64,000 bases of DNA from Oleispirillum sp963678075 (lineage in GTDB: Bacteria > Pseudomonadota > Alphaproteobacteria > Rhodospirillales > Rhodospirillaceae), in NCBI GenBank assembly GCA_963678075.2, contig CAXXPK010000003.1, positions 558,001 to 622,000 of the forward strand. The letters run 5' to 3'. Below are positions 50,627-59,657 of the stretch, in pieces. Position numbers and translations under genes: made by a program. The notes beneath the pieces were generated by a model. The model searched no databases, had not been told where the DNA came from, and saw only the letters and a program-made list of their open reading frames with translations. The stretch's first letter is position 1. The number at the start of each line of letters is the position of its first letter.

Positions 50627-51711
50627 CCTGCGAATGTTGCGCGGAAGATTGCCGAAGGACTGGATGATCGGCCCCGGTTTGCTTGACCAGAGTCGTGAAG
50701 TCGGCCCCCAGCATGGTGCGGAAGATCGCGATGTCGGTTTCGCACTGGCGGTTTTTGATGCTGGGCCGTCCGCGCTTGTTGAGTTCCTCGTTGATCTTGT
50801 CGGTGACGTCGCGGACTTCCCAGGTGCCGATCGCGCGCAGGGTCTCCGGGGATTGCGCCAGCCGCAGGTCGAGTCCCAGGTCGTGAATCTGTTCGGGGCT
50901 GGTGAAGGCCTGGGCGAAGGTGAATAGGTACCGCGCGTCCCAGTCCAGAATCTCGGAAACGGCGGTGCCGAAGACCTCGCCCAGGGCGTGGATGTGAAAG
51001 GCGTTCAGGTGGGTCAATGCGTTCAGCCAGTCGGCATCCACGCGGTCGGTGAAAATCGCGCCGAAGCGCCCCCCAGCTTGACCCGCACCTCGCCCAGCGC
51101 CAGGGCGTTCATTCCGGCCAGGATGCGCAAGCGCGGCAGTGCGTCAAGGCTCAGGGCTTCCTTCGGCAAGCGTTCCAGGACCTCTTGATTCTGGGCGAAG
51201 ATGACGCGGATCGCGCGTTCGATATAGACCTGCTCCGCCTGTTCGACGGACATCCCGCAGGCTCCCGCAGGTTGGGCGCGCTTGCCCGAGCCGTTCTTCT
51301 TGCCGTTGTCGCCGATGACGACGATCATGTCCAGTTGCCACGCGACCTCGAATACCTTGATGGCGCGTTCGATGGCGTGGTCGTTCTCCAGCGCGTCCTC
51401 CAGCGGCAATTCGCCGAACAGCGCGCCTTCATGGCCCAGCGCCGCGCTTTCCAGCTTTTGCAGGCAGGGATAGAGCTTGTGGATGATGCGCGGTGCAGAC
51501 GGGTCAGGCGTCTGCCATGGGAATGCAGCGACAGGCCGCGCAGTGGTAGGCCCAGGCCGAAGGGCAGGATGCGTTGAAGGTTGGAATCGCCATCCTGGAC
51601 GCGCAGGATCAACCGGGCGCGACCGGGCTTCTTTTCCCCGGTCGATTTGCCGGGTACGTCCGGTGATATCTCGCCCCGTGGGGTGGGGTCCTGCGCGAGG
51701 GTCTTGACCAT
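50601..51711 (-). pseudogene. unknown gene with two frameshifts
   Basis: Three frames line up into one protein of about 369 aa. ATG 51711 opens MVKTLAQDPTPRGEISPDVP and reads to GLSLHSHGRRLT. A shift near 51490 leads to RIIHKLYPCLQKLESAALGH, MIVVIGDNGKKNGSGKRAQP and LRILAGMNALALGEVRVKLG. A second shift at the C6 run 51069-51074 (G6 on the coding strand, where seven restore the frame) leads to RFGAIFTDRVDADWLNALTH and EVRDVTDKINEELNKRGRPS, ending at 50601. I recognise no family. The third part alone is open from 51041. Either the gene is dead or the base calls are wrong at the runs. Confidence 0.6.
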
Positions 51712-51929
51712 GCATCCTCGGCCTCGTTCGGAAGATGGGGGCCGTTGACGGGATTGGCGTTTTTTCGCGGCACGGCCTTGTCGCCGACTGTGCACAACGT
51801 TGCCCGTGAAATCAAAGATTCCGTCGGAAGAAGCGGGCAACCCGCCCTTGTCTCATACCGCGGGCGCATTTATGGTGTCGCCGGAAGCACCGCCGGAGAC
51901 GTACGTTTCCGGCTTAGAGGAGATTCGAC

Positions 51930-52690
51930 GTGATCGACGATGCCCTGCCGGTTCATGGCGGCGATTTGGCGGCGGCCTCGGCGCGCCATGGCGTGCCAAG
52001 GGATGAGTGGCTGGATCTTTCGACGGGGATCAACCCCACCCCTTATCCGGTATCGGCGTTGCCCGATGCCGCCCTGCAGGACTCTCTGATCGATGCGGCG
52101 CGGGTCGGCTATGGCGTCGCCGCCGGGGCCGCGATCGTCGCCGCGCCGGGCGCTTCATCGTCGTTGACGAGGCCTTCTGCGATGCCATGCCCGAGGCCAG
52201 TCTGGCCGCCTTCGCCGGAGTTCCGGGGCTTTTGGTGATGCGGTCGTTCGGCAAGTTCTTCGGTCTGGCGGGGCTGCGGCTGGGTTTTGCCCTGTGTCCG
52301 CCGGATTTCAGGGAGCGGCTCTCCGCCGCGATGGGGCCGTGGGCGGTTTCCGGTCCGGCGGCGGTCCTGGGGGCGCGGGCCTTGTCCGACGCGGCCTGGA
52401 TCGCCGCGTCGCGTCGCGAACTGGCGGCGATGACGGCGCGCATGGATGCCCTGTTGATGGCGGTCGGAATGACTGTGGTCGGCGGTACGGATTTATTCAG
52501 ATTGACACACTTCGAGGCCTCCCTCGCGGTGTACCATGCCCTGGCTAAACGTGGGGTGTTGACGCGGGCTTTCGCTGCCTAGCCCGGTTGGTTGCGCTTC
52601 GGGCTTCCGGCCGATACGGTGGCGTTCGACCGGTTTGATCAGGCCCTGCGCGCTGCGGTCGCCGAGGCGGTGGACGGCGTTTCGCCCTAG
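51930..52690 (+). pseudogene. cobC: threonine-phosphate decarboxylase (CobC/CobD-type), internally deleted and nonsense mutated
   Basis: A PLP-dependent enzyme of cobalamin side-chain synthesis, now broken. From GTG 51930 (GAGGAG upstream) the N terminus is VHGGDLAAASARHGVPRDEW and LDLSTGINPTPYPV, up to VAAPGAS at about 52160. It then jumps, in another frame, to FIVVDEAFCDAMPEASLAAF, and the PLP-lysine region MRSFGKFFGLAGLRLGFAL. About 100 residues between them are missing. Near the end an in-frame TAG (52580-52582) interrupts RAFAA and PGWLRFGLP. The original stop is at 52688-52690, within the IS target site. No cobalamin riboswitch was found upstream. Confidence 0.9.
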
Positions 52691-53535
52691 TCTCAGGACT
52701 CATTAAGGTTCGATCCAGAAGAGGAGGAGTACCGCGATGATGACGGCGGCAAAGAAGATATCCGCGCATCGGTCATATCGAGTGTGGATACGCCGCCAAT
52801 CCTTGAGGCGAGCGAAGAGGTTCTCGATCCTATGACGCTGGCGATAGAGGGTTTTGTCGTAAGCGTACTGGGTTTTGCGATGACGCATTGGCGGGATGCA
52901 TGTAGCGATCCCTCGCTGTGTCAAAGCCTCTCGAAGGGGATCACCGTCATAGCCCTTGTCGGCGATCAGGACGTTGGCCTTGGGAAATAGGTCGAGCAAC
53001 AGCATCGCGCCTTTGTGATCGCTCATTTGCCCCTCGCTGGAGCAGCAGGATGAGGGGCCTTCCTTGTCCGTCGCAAACCGCATGAAGCTTGGAGTTCAGC
53101 CCGCCTTTTGTGCGTCCGATACATCGGGCAAGAGCCCCTTTTTATAGAGGCTCGCGGCGGTCCGATGAGCTTTCAGGTGGGTTGCATCGATCATCAACCG
53201 GTCTGGAGGGCCAGCCTCTCCCGTCAAGGCCGCGAAGATCCGGCTGAACGCCCCAAGTCGGCTCCAGCGAACGAAACGATTATAGAGGGTTTTGTGGGGG
53301 CCATAGACAGGTGGTGCATCTCGCCACCGTAAGCCGTTGCGGATCACATGAACGATGCCGCTGATCACTCGCCGATCATCAACCCGCGGCACGCCATGCG
53401 ATAGCGGGAAATGCGGCTCGGTCTTCGCCAACTGCCTCTCTGACAACCAAAACAGATCACTCATGGATGGGGGCCTCCCTCCCATGAGTGAATCAGCCGC
53501 CGATCTGCCTGGCAATAATTTAATGGGGCCTGAGC
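52691..53535 (-). mobile_element. IS5-family insertion sequence (IS427-like), 845 bp
   Basis: Imperfect terminal repeats TCTCAGGACTCATTAA (52691-52706) and, read inward on the other strand, GCTCAGGCCCCATTAA (53535-53520) match at 13 of 16 positions. The 4-bp sequence CTAG flanks both ends (52687-52690 and 53536-53539), as expected for the YTAR target duplication of this group. Inside is a two-frame transposase on the minus strand. Removing the element and one CTAG reconstructs an uninterrupted cobC stop codon and 3' flank. Confidence 0.9.
52703..53464 (-). pseudogene. IS5-family transposase (orfA/orfB with -1 frameshift), probably inactive
   Basis: orfA runs from ATG 53464 to 53096 (122 aa): MSDLFWLSERQLAKTEPHFP, then the first catalytic Asp in LMIDATHLKAHRTAASLYKK. 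At A-AAA-AAG (about 53137-53143) a -1 slip, usual for this group, gives RCIGRTKGGLNSKLHAVCDG and GRPLILLL. Then an extra base near 53040 throws the frame back. The remaining catalytic parts, ADKGYDGDPLREALTQRG with the second Asp and YRQRHRIENLFARLKDWRRI with the Glu, continue only in the original frame to TAA 52703. A single -1 event therefore no longer yields a complete DDE enzyme. Confidence 0.85.
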
Positions 53536-53591
53536 CTAGGGGTGGGACGTCCCCCGGTCCGGTTGCCGCGATGGCCTGACCAGGACATGGG

Positions 53592-53860
53592 GTGACCGAT
53601 ATGAATGCATGGATGATCGGGGTTGGGTACGCGGGCGGTTTGGCCGCCCGTTCCGCGTGGACGCGGGAATGGGCGCGTCGCAAGGGGCTGAATACCAAGG
53701 TCTGGGGAGTCGCTGGGGCGACCGTCGGGCCGTTGGGGGTGGTCGCGGTCGGCCTGTGGCGGCTGCGGGCGATTTTGTGTCCGCACTGTCGGGCGCCGAT
53801 GCGGTTCGAGGAACGCTATTGCCCGACTTGCCGTTCCCTGGAAAACGCGGCGCGGTGGAC
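53592..53860 (+). CDS. small membrane/zinc-ribbon protein, 3' end unclear
   Basis: From GTG 53592 (or ATG 53601) the frame reads MNAWMIGVGYAGGLAARSAW, a hydrophobic stretch VAGATVGPLGVVAVGLWRL at about residues 39-57, and a zinc ribbon CPHC...CPTC at about 63-81. I do not recognise a family. Beyond about 53860 the frame stays open to 54425 only because it is antisense to an acyl-CoA synthetase remnant on the other strand. The gene's own stop appears to be lost, probably in the deletion that brought the two 3' ends together. It would follow cobC if the IS were absent. Confidence 0.45.
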
Positions 53861-54530
53861 GCGGCCTTCGTCGGTGTGGGGGAATTCCATCGACGAAGAC
53901 GATGCGCTTCGGCAAGGCATAGGGGGTCAGGCTTTTCGCCGCCTCGGCCAAGATGTCGGCGGCCAGCAGGACCTCCGCCACGGCGTCACCCCGCGGCAGT
54001 CCGTCCTTGGCGACCACCGCCGCGACCACCTGGGTTTTTCCGTCCTTGCCGGTGATCGCCAGCACCGCCGCCGCCGCCACCATGCGATGGGCCGCCAGCA
54101 CCCGTTCCACGTCATCGGGCAGAAAACCCGCTTCCTCGCAGGGGAGAGTGTCGTCGGCCTTGGCGATGAAGCGCAGGTTGCCGTCGTCGTCCAGCGAGAC
54201 GATGTCGTCGGTCAGAAACCAGCGCCCGACGTATTTCCGCCGCGCCCAGCGGGCAACCGCCGGCGGCGGGCCGTCATAGCCCAGGCAAAGACCGGGAAGG
54301 TCCTGCGCCACCGCCAGATGTCCGATCGCGTTCAGGGGCAGGCCCAGGGCCTCGCGGCACCAAAGATCGGCGTCCTTGGGGGGCGTCCGCCGATGCAGGC
54401 GGCGGCGCGCAGGGTAAAGCTGTAATGGGCGCGCGGATCGGGGAAAAGCGCCAGACCCGCGATCGCCTTGGGGGTCAACAGCGCCAGGCGGACGCCGTGA
54501 CGGGCGAACGCGGCAAAGCAGCCCTCGGCG
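53816..54530 (-). pseudogene. acyl-CoA synthetase (AMP-binding), C-terminal fragment with frameshifts
   Basis: Only the second half of an AMP-forming acyl-CoA synthetase remains. It begins at about 54530 with FARHGVRLALLTPKAIAGLA and LFPDPRAHYSFTLRAAACIGG. A frameshift at the G6 run 54378-54383 follows, then DADLWCREALGLPLN, the hinge region GRWFLTDDIVSLDDDGNLRF and SLTPYALPKRIVFVDGIP. A second shift at the G5 run 53878-53882, if corrected, gives IPHTDEGRVHRAAF and a TAG at 53816. The middle part with the usual FYGQTE motif is also missing. The N-terminal half and P-loop are absent: a GH114-like domain is joined in their place. Confidence 0.75.
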
Positions 54531-55629
54531 GTGGTTGCGACGCGGCTGCCCGGTTCGACCATCAGGTTGGCAAAGGCCGCGGCCAGAAGATCGGACAGAC
54601 GCTTCAACGAACTGTAGGTGACGGCGTTCATGTCGTCGATCATCACACCGTCGAAGCCAAGGTCCATCAGGCCCTTGAAATGGGTTCCCAGAATTTCCTT
54701 CCAGGCCGGATCCCAATAATTGACCAGGATGCCGGTTGGAATTCCGGGTTGCGGTTCTCGCAGAAACGCGGGCTCGCCGACCCGCCATTCGCTCTTCCAA
54801 TAAAAGCGGTCGTCGCGCGCGACGCTTAAGTCGATTTCGGCCAAGACCAGACGTCGCGCCCCCATGAATTTGTGTTTCAGGGCGTTTACCTCGGCCTTGG
54901 TCAGCGGCTGGTCGGCCTTGTAGAAGGCATCGACGATGACCAGGTCGGCGTTGTTCTTGCCCATCGCCAGCAGCCATTCCTGCTTCGAGGCATAGGCGCG
55001 CGGGCTGCGCAGCCAAAGCCCGTTCTTGACCGCGCCCAGGGTCTCGATATTGGCCGGATTCTCATGGGGCGGACGACCGCCGGGCAGGGGCTTGGGGTTT
55101 CTCGGGTGCCGATGGCGGGCAGGCTCAGGGTCTTGGCGGCGCGCTTTTCCTCGGCCACGGTGGGCCGGGGGGCGTCGGGTTTCGGCGGGACCGGCGGACA
55201 GTTGACGTTGTCGAGGGCGATCGCGTCGAAATCCCGCAGGATGCGGCGGTACGGTCCGCCGGGCGCGTCGTCGGGGATCGGTTCGCGGTCGATGGAGGCG
55301 GGATCGACCAGCGCCTCGCGCTGGCGCGCCCAGTCGCTGGTCGCCATCAGTCCCAGTGGCATCCGGCCAATCAGAATGAAGCGGGGGTCGCGGCTTTCCG
55401 CGTATTGCGCCAGGCCATCGACCAAAAGGCGCAACTCCTCGCGAAAGTTGGGAATCTGGAATGCCTTCGGCGGTCTGTTGCCGGTGCGGGGAATTCCCCA
55501 GGGGTCCGGCAGGGTGCGTCCGTTGACGCGGACCTGGGCGTCGGCGGAGGAAGCGGCCAGCACCGCCGCCGCGAGAACGATCGCGGCGCGGCCAAGGCGA
55601 AGGGCGGCGCGGGCGGATGGGTATGGCAA
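54530..55629 (-). pseudogene. secreted GH114-like glycosidase, frameshifted and fused to the synthetase remnant
   Basis: A possible TTG start at 55629 (GGAG seven bases upstream) gives a signal peptide, ALRLGRAAIVLAAAVLAASS, and an exported N-terminal part with NFREELRLLVDGLAQYAES. A frameshift near 55100 separates LSLPAIGT from GRPPHENPANIETLGAVKNG. Next comes a barrel typical of the GH114 / TM1410 family: ADLVIVDAFYKADQPLTKAE, LVNYWDPAWKEILGTHFKGL and MDLGFDGVMIDDMNAVTYSS with the Asp residues of the active site. Near residue 145 of that frame, about 54530, it runs in frame into the acyl-CoA synthetase remnant. The family is inferred from motifs. Confidence 0.7.
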
Positions 55630-55733
55630 TAACAGTCTCCGCCGGAAGTCGAAACCGGAACGAACCGGCCCGGGCCGGTTCACCGGAAACCTTACCGTCG
55701 TGGCCTTAACAAAGCGATAAAAACGAAGGGCGT

Positions 55734-56255
55734 TCAGGCGCGGGCGAAGCGTCCGCGCACGACGCCGCCATAGGGTGCCAGCATCAAAAGCGCCATTCCG
55801 ACCTTGACCGCGAAATCGCCATAGGCCCAGGTCACCCAAGGCAGGTCCTCGCCAGTGAAGGCGACGCTGAAGAAGACGGCGGTATCCAGGGCCGACCCGA
55901 TCAGCGAGGAAGCCAGCGGGGCCTGCCACCAGGTGCGGCGGCGCAGGCCGTTGAATAGGGTGACGTCCAGCACCTGCGCGGCGAGGAAGGCGGCGCCGGA
56001 GGCCATGGCGATGCGCGGCGTCGCCAGGATCACGGAAATCGCCACCGCGCAGAAGAACCCCCAGCGCACGACGCGCCGCGCCGCCGCCGGGCCGTGGATG
56101 CGGTTGGTCAGGTCGGTGACGAAAAAGGCGGCCGGATAGGTCAGCGCGCCATAGGTCAGCCAGTCGTTGATCGGGTACTGCGCCAGGACGTTCGATACGA
56201 CGACGACACCGATCATCGCGGCGATCGACAGGGCGAGGGAACGAAGCGTGGTCAC
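55734..56255 (-). CDS. YhhQ-type queuosine precursor transporter (VUT family)
   Basis: A 173-aa membrane protein with about six helices. LTYPAAFFVTDLTNRIHGPA is the family signature for VUT/DUF165 proteins, several of which take up queuosine precursors; WWQAPLASSLIGSALDTAVF is a second conserved helix. I chose GTG 56255 because AAGGA lies nine bases upstream and it begins close to the first helix. The longer frame from 56339 has an unlikely Cys/Arg-rich head. The gene is intact between the GH114 remnant and mipZ. Confidence 0.82.
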   Translation of the reverse strand: MTTLRSLALSIAAMIGVVVVSNVLAQYPINDWLTYGALTYPAAFFVTDLTNRIHGPAAARRVVRWGFFCAVAISVILATPRIAMASGAAFLAAQVLDVTLFNGLRRRTWWQAPLASSLIGSALDTAVFFSVAFTGEDLPWVTWAYGDFAVKVGMALLMLAPYGGVVRGRFARA

Positions 56256-56456
56256 CGGGGCGGTCCTTTTCAGGTTGCGCGCACAACAAACCTGCCGGGT
56301 CACGAAGAGGCCGGGCATGCGAGGGGCGCAGACAACCATGCCGGGGCGGCGATGTCCAGCGCTTTCATGAATATGGTGGGGTTGCGGTGGGGCGTGGAAT
56401 GTGGCTACCTAATTGGCGATGCGCCGGATTCGACGGCGCGAGGACGCGGGGGAAAC

Positions 56457-57263
56457 GTGACGGCCAGCGGCGAGAATGAAAGGCCGGCCCATGTCGTGGT
56501 GATCGGCAACGAAAAGGGAGGAACCGGCAAGTCCACGATCGCCATGCACATGGCGGTCGCCTTTGCCAATGCGGGCGGGCGGGTCGGCATCATCGATCTC
56601 GATCCACGGCAAAAGTCGGTGTCCCGCTATGTCGAGAACCGCATCGAAACGGTGCGCCGGACCGGGGTTATCCTGCCGGTGCCGACCGTCTATACGATGG
56701 CGGGCGACGGTATCGAGGAACTGGCGGAGTTGGCGCTGGCGGCGATCCATCACGAGGATCTGTTGATCATCGATACGCCTGGCGCCGCGACCGAGCTGTC
56801 GCGCGCCGGGCATGTCTTCGCCGACACCCTGATCTCCCCCCTGAACGACAGTTTTATCGATCTGGATGTGTTGGGCCGGGTCGAACCGGGGACGCACCGC
56901 GTGCTCTCCCCCAGCCACTATGCCGAACTGGTCTGGGACACCCGCAAGGAACGTGCTCGTCAGGGGCGTGCCGCGTTGCGCTGGTTCGTGCTGCGCAACC
57001 GTCTGTCCAATCTGGACGCGCGCAACAAGCGCGCCATGGAGGAAGCGATCGCCGCCCTTTCCGAACGCATCGGTTTCACGCCGGTGGCGGGGCTGGGCGA
57101 GCGTGTGATCTATCGCGAGCTGTTTCTCTCCGGGTTGACGCTTCTCGACCTCAGGACGCCGGGCATCGCGGTCGATCTGTCGGTGTCGCACGTCGCGGCG
57201 CGGCAAGAGCTGCGGGCCCTTTTCAACGCCATCGGTTTCACCGATATCATCCCCGGTTCCTGA
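56457..57263 (+). CDS. mipZ: MipZ-type division-plane positioning ATPase
   Basis: A 268-aa ParA/MinD-superfamily ATPase of the alphaproteobacterial MipZ branch, which binds ParB near the origin and inhibits FtsZ polymerisation. The deviant Walker A is GNEKGGTGKS at residues 17-26. IIDLDPRQKSVSRYVENR follows, and LLIIDTPGAATELSRAGHVF carries the Walker A' / switch Asp. FVLRNRLSNLDARNK and GFTPVAGLGERVIYRELFLS are branch-specific. The start is GTG 56457 after a GGGGGAA stretch; longer in-frame readings are not conserved. Confidence 0.9.
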   Translation: MTASGENERPAHVVVIGNEKGGTGKSTIAMHMAVAFANAGGRVGIIDLDPRQKSVSRYVENRIETVRRTGVILPVPTVYTMAGDGIEELAELALAAIHHEDLLIIDTPGAATELSRAGHVFADTLISPLNDSFIDLDVLGRVEPGTHRVLSPSHYAELVWDTRKERARQGRAALRWFVLRNRLSNLDARNKRAMEEAIAALSERIGFTPVAGLGERVIYRELFLSGLTLLDLRTPGIAVDLSVSHVAARQELRALFNAIGFTDIIPGS

Positions 57264-57382
57264 GGCGGGTCTTCCCTGCGGGGGGCATGCGCCGGGGCTG
57301 GACTTCGGGGCGTCGGCGGGCCTATAACCAGGATCGTTTTTCGGCAATCGGCGCCAACTTTTCAGCGGTTTGGAGTGCTTTC

Positions 57383-58255
57383 ATGGGTCATCGAGCACGC
57401 AAGGCGGTTTTCCCGGTCGGCGGCATGGGGACGCGGTTTCTGCCCGCGACCAAGGCGATGCCGAAGGAAATGCTTCCGGTCGTGGATAAGCCCCTGATTC
57501 AGTACGCGGTGGAAGAGGCCGTGGCGGCGGGCGTCGAGCACTTCATCTTCGTCACCGGGCGCGGCAAGAACGCCCTGGAAGACCACTTCGACTACGCGCC
57601 GGAGCTGGAGCGCCTGCTTGAGGAACGCCACAAGGACGAGGCGCTGGACGCGGTGCGCCGCTTCATGCCGCGATCGGGTCAGATCAGCTATACCCGCCAG
57701 ACCGAGCCGTTGGGGCTGGGGCATGCGGTGTGGTGCGCGCGGCATCTGGTCGGCGGCGAGCCGTTCGCGGTGATTCTGCCGGACGATTTGATTCTGGCCG
57801 ACCCCCCTGTTCTGGCCCAGATGACCCAGGCCTATGACGTCCTGGGCGGCAATTTGGCGGCGGCGCAGGACGTGCCGCGCGAGCACACCCAGCGCTACGG
57901 CATTCTCGACATCGAGACCGACGACGGTCGTTTGGCCAAGGCCAAGGGCCTGGTGGAAAAGCCAAAGCCCGAGGATGCGCCCTCGACGCTGTCGATCATC
58001 GGTCGCTACATCCTCGATCCGGTGGTGTTCTCGCCGCTGGAACGCAAGATACGGGGCGCCGGTGGCGAGATTCAGCTGACCGACGCGCTGGCCGCGACCC
58101 TGTCAGTGGTGCCGTTCCACGGTTTGCGATTCGAAGGCACCCGCTTCGATTGCGGCGACAAGGTCGGTTTTTTGCGTGCCAATATCGCCTTTGCCCTGGC
58201 CCGGCCGGATCTGGCCGATGACGTGCGGGCGGCGCTGCGCGAGCTTTTGGCCTAG
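57383..58255 (+). CDS. galU: UTP-glucose-1-phosphate uridylyltransferase
   Basis: GalU of 290 aa, making UDP-glucose. The nucleotide-binding start is KAVFPVGGMGTRFLPATKAM followed by PKEMLPVVDKPLIQYAVEEA. Later motifs are LGLGHAVWCARHLVGGEPFA with VILPDDLILA, and GGEIQLTDAL. ATG 57383 has GGAG seven bases upstream. It starts a run galU-ugd-pmm that supplies UDP-glucose, UDP-glucuronate and hexose-1-phosphates for surface polysaccharide. Confidence 0.96.
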   Translation: MGHRARKAVFPVGGMGTRFLPATKAMPKEMLPVVDKPLIQYAVEEAVAAGVEHFIFVTGRGKNALEDHFDYAPELERLLEERHKDEALDAVRRFMPRSGQISYTRQTEPLGLGHAVWCARHLVGGEPFAVILPDDLILADPPVLAQMTQAYDVLGGNLAAAQDVPREHTQRYGILDIETDDGRLAKAKGLVEKPKPEDAPSTLSIIGRYILDPVVFSPLERKIRGAGGEIQLTDALAATLSVVPFHGLRFEGTRFDCGDKVGFLRANIAFALARPDLADDVRAALRELLA

Positions 58256-58319
58256 GCTTTTGCCGGTTGGTTTCGATGTTTCCGCCGTTTGGGCGGACCC
58301 ATGATGGAGTTGTTCGACG

Positions 58320-59657
58320 ATGCGCATTGCGATGATCGGAGCCGGCTATGTCGGGCTGGTGTCGGGAACCTGCTTTTCGGAATTCAGGATCGATGTGGTG
58401 TGCGTCGATAAGGACGTGCGCAAGATCGACAGGCTGAATCAGGGCGAGATTCCGATCTTCGAACCGGGCCTTGATGAATTGGTGGCCGCCAACGTCAAGG
58501 CCGGTCGGTTGTCGTTTTCCACCGACCTGACGGCGGCGGTGAAGGGGGCCGATGCCGTCTTCATCGCGGTCGGAACGCCGTCTCGTCGCGGCGACGGCCA
58601 TGCCGATCTGTCCTACGTCTATGCGGCGGCGGACGAAATCGCCCGCGCCATGGACGGCTATACCGTGGTGGTGACGAAATCGACGGTGCCGGTCGGCACC
58701 GGCCGCGAGGTCGAGGAGATCATCCGCAAGGCCCGGCCCGATGCCGAGTTCGATGTCGTCTCGAACCCGGAATTCCTGCGCGAGGGTTCGGCGATCAACG
58801 ATTTCATGCGCCCCGACCGTGTCGTCATCGGCGCCGAGACGGAACGCGCGCAGGCGGTGATGCGCCAGCTTTACCGCGTGCTTTATCTGATCGAGACGCC
58901 GATCGTCTTCACCAGCCGCGAGACCTCGGAACTCATCAAGTACGCGGGCAACGCCTTCCTGGCGATGAAGATCACCTTCATCAACGAAATCGCCGATCTG
59001 TGCGAGGCGGTGGGCGCCGACGTGCACGACGTGTCGCGCGGCATCGGACTGGATGGGCGCATCGGCAAGAAGTTCCTGCACCCCGGTCCCGGCTATGGCG
59101 GGTCGTGCTTCCCCAAGGATGCCCTGGCCCTGGTTCGCACCGCCAAGGATTACGGGTCTCCGATGCGTCTGATCGAAACCACGGTGGACATCAACGACCG
59201 TCGCAAGAAGGCGTTGGCCGGCCGCGTCGCGGCGGCGGTGGGTGGTGTTCTGTCCGGCAAGACGGCGGCGGTTCTGGGTTTGACCTTCAAGCCCAACACC
59301 GACGACATGCGCGATAGCGCCAGTCTGGATCTGGTTCCCGGATTGCTGGCGGCGGGGGCCAAGGTGCGGGCTTTCGACCCCGAGGGCATGGCCGAGGCCC
59401 GGCCCCTGTTGCCCGATGGCGTGACCTTCTGCGAGGATGCCTATGCCACGATGGAGGGGGCCGACGTTCTGGTCGTGATGACCGAATGGAACGCCTTCCG
59501 CAGTCTCGATCTCGTCCGCGTCAAGTCGCTGATGGCGGCGCCGGTGGTGGTCGATCTGCGCAACATCTACGATCCCAGGGAAATGGCCGAAAAGGGCTTT
59601 GTCTATTCGTGCGTCGGTCGTTCGGTTCCTGCGGCTTCCGGCAAGGAGGTCGGTTGA
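58320..59657 (+). CDS. ugd: UDP-glucose 6-dehydrogenase
   Basis: A 445-aa UDP-glucose dehydrogenase, oxidising UDP-glucose to UDP-glucuronate with two NAD+. The NAD-binding GAGYVGLVSGTCFSE is at residues 7-21, substrate-binding SNPEFLREGSAINDF at 148-162, and the catalytic Cys C263 in GYGGSCFPKD. The C-terminal domain has LGLTFKPNTDDMRDSASLDL. It lies between galU and pmm; its stop overlaps the next start. Confidence 0.97.
   Translation: MRIAMIGAGYVGLVSGTCFSEFRIDVVCVDKDVRKIDRLNQGEIPIFEPGLDELVAANVKAGRLSFSTDLTAAVKGADAVFIAVGTPSRRGDGHADLSYVYAAADEIARAMDGYTVVVTKSTVPVGTGREVEEIIRKARPDAEFDVVSNPEFLREGSAINDFMRPDRVVIGAETERAQAVMRQLYRVLYLIETPIVFTSRETSELIKYAGNAFLAMKITFINEIADLCEAVGADVHDVSRGIGLDGRIGKKFLHPGPGYGGSCFPKDALALVRTAKDYGSPMRLIETTVDINDRRKKALAGRVAAAVGGVLSGKTAAVLGLTFKPNTDDMRDSASLDLVPGLLAAGAKVRAFDPEGMAEARPLLPDGVTFCEDAYATMEGADVLVVMTEWNAFRSLDLVRVKSLMAAPVVVDLRNIYDPREMAEKGFVYSCVGRSVPAASGKEVG

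Noticed and set aside
51712..51929. Cobalamin riboswitch in front of cobC
   Set aside because: The conserved B12-box core (GCCACTG) and the downstream switching pairs are absent, and the region is too short for the aptamer.
53520..55016. A single 498-aa protein on the minus strand
   Set aside because: The frame mixes true acyl-CoA synthetase sequence at 53880-54385 with out-of-frame readings on both sides, so it is not a gene as such.
56094..56456. N-terminal extension of MipZ by 121 codons
   Set aside because: It overlaps the divergent transporter gene, shows no conservation and ends at a good GTG start directly before the Walker motif.
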